A stretch of DNA of 64,000 bases from Moraxella sp. K1664. Lineage in GTDB: Bacteria; Pseudomonadota; Gammaproteobacteria; Pseudomonadales; Moraxellaceae. Shown in pieces: positions 63,704 through 64,000 of the stretch. The notes under the pieces were generated by a model. That model did no database searches, was not told the origin of the DNA, and worked only from the letters and a program-made list of their open reading frames with translations. Made by a program: the position numbers and the translations under genes. The stretch is from positions 1,302,001-1,366,000 of the forward strand of contig NZ_CP155576.1 of NCBI RefSeq assembly GCF_039693965.1. The letters are read 5' to 3'. Every line of letters begins with the position of its first letter. Positions within the stretch are counted from its first letter, which is position 1.

Positions 63704-64000
63704 TTATTTACGCCGAACCACCAACTCATTACCGAGTATCTGCACCACCACGACCCTATCGCCTGCCTGTAACACTTCGCCATCTGCCCCACGGCACAGC
63801 CATTCATCAGAGCCGACTTTTGGCACGCTAAACCGCACTTTGCCGAGCCTGTCTGCACTTGGGGCGTGGGTAAGCATGCCTATCTCGCCGATGATGACAC
63901 TGCCCCCAAGCCCTGCGGTCGTGCGAGTCTTGATGTTGGGCTGAATAAATTTAAACCACGCCACGCACGAGATGACCGACAGCACAAGCCACAAGATGAC
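63704..64000 (-). CDS. NfeD-family membrane protein, C-terminal part (runs off the window)
   Basis: The visible 98 or so residues contain the end of a hydrophobic region (VILWLVLSVISCVAWFKF) and a C-terminal OB-fold domain: GLGGSVIIGEIGMLTHAP, GKVRFSV, SDEWLCRGADGEVLQAGDRVVVVQILGNELVV, all typical of NfeD. The frame stays open to the window edge, so the N-terminal helices are outside. Partner of the SPFH gene at 62736. Confidence 0.88.
   Translation of the reverse strand, partial: VILWLVLSVISCVAWFKFIQPNIKTRTTAGLGGSVIIGEIGMLTHAPSADRLGKVRFSVPKVGSDEWLCRGADGEVLQAGDRVVVVQILGNELVVRRK

Noticed and set aside
1-64000. CRISPR array
   Set aside because: No set of regularly spaced direct repeats was seen; the repeats present are palindromic and dispersed, and the one tandem array has no spacers.
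1-64000. Prophage or integrative element borders
   Set aside because: No integrase, phage structural genes or tRNA-based attachment repeats were recognised; the two tRNA copies are complete genes.

Overview
This window looks like chromosome from a Moraxella-like gammaproteobacterium (family Moraxellaceae). The evidence is moderate GC with AT-rich intergenic DNA, protein sequences and gene orders of Moraxella/Acinetobacter type (dsbC-hom; hemA // lolB-ispE-tRNA-Gln-prs; recA-recX; purE/purK), and very many short dispersed repeats. The species cannot be fixed from the sequence alone.

Layout. 1-9.3 kb: end of a dus gene, pth, rplY, putP, a SPOR-domain protein, a lipoprotein, hom, a DsbC-like lipoprotein, a DUF808 protein, rpsU and a small lipoprotein. 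9.4-16.3 kb: polA, a SulP transporter, a 19-copy heptanucleotide tandem repeat, a Blh-like phosphatase and trpE. 16.3-22.9 kb: an accessory island with a tight four-gene operon (WYL regulator, dynamin-like GTPase, second P-loop GTPase, C-terminally membrane-anchored protein) plus a divergent XRE-type gene. The large GTPase gene is split by an 868-bp IS5-family element with a TA target duplication; removing the element restores a 753-residue frame. 22.9-36 kb: a frameshifted solute-binding protein, an AI-2E-family transporter, purK and purE separated by an IS110 element with a structured (bridge-RNA-like) leader, a metallophosphatase, corC and murJ. 36-44.5 kb: an IS1-like remnant, EamA transporter, ampD, a DUF4105 outer-membrane-like protein, a PIN-domain toxin pair in an operon with a TrmH methyltransferase, and fbp. 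44.9-54.3 kb: prs, two identical tRNA-Gln genes, ispE, lolB, a TPR protein, hemA, recX and recA. 54.4-64 kb: yaaA, an acyl-CoA hydrolase, a decayed adhesin-E-like gene, a stand-alone reverse transcriptase of the DRT (probably DRT2-like) defence type with a 370-bp structured upstream region, katA, queH, iscX, and an SPFH/NfeD pair.

Mobile and repeat DNA shapes the window. One MITE family (TIR GGGCGTG..., TA target duplications) shares its ends with the IS5-family element, so that element or a relative probably mobilises it; MITE copies supply the stop codon of ispE and the 3' end of a small membrane ORF. Two further dispersed palindromic repeat families (called R1 and R2 here) sit between genes at a dozen sites. 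Several genes carry single-base frameshifts.

The two best candidates for interesting biology are the WYL/double-GTPase/membrane operon (a candidate defence or stress system, not matched by me to a named system) and the reverse transcriptase with its upstream non-coding region, part of which is stop-free on both strands in one codon register.
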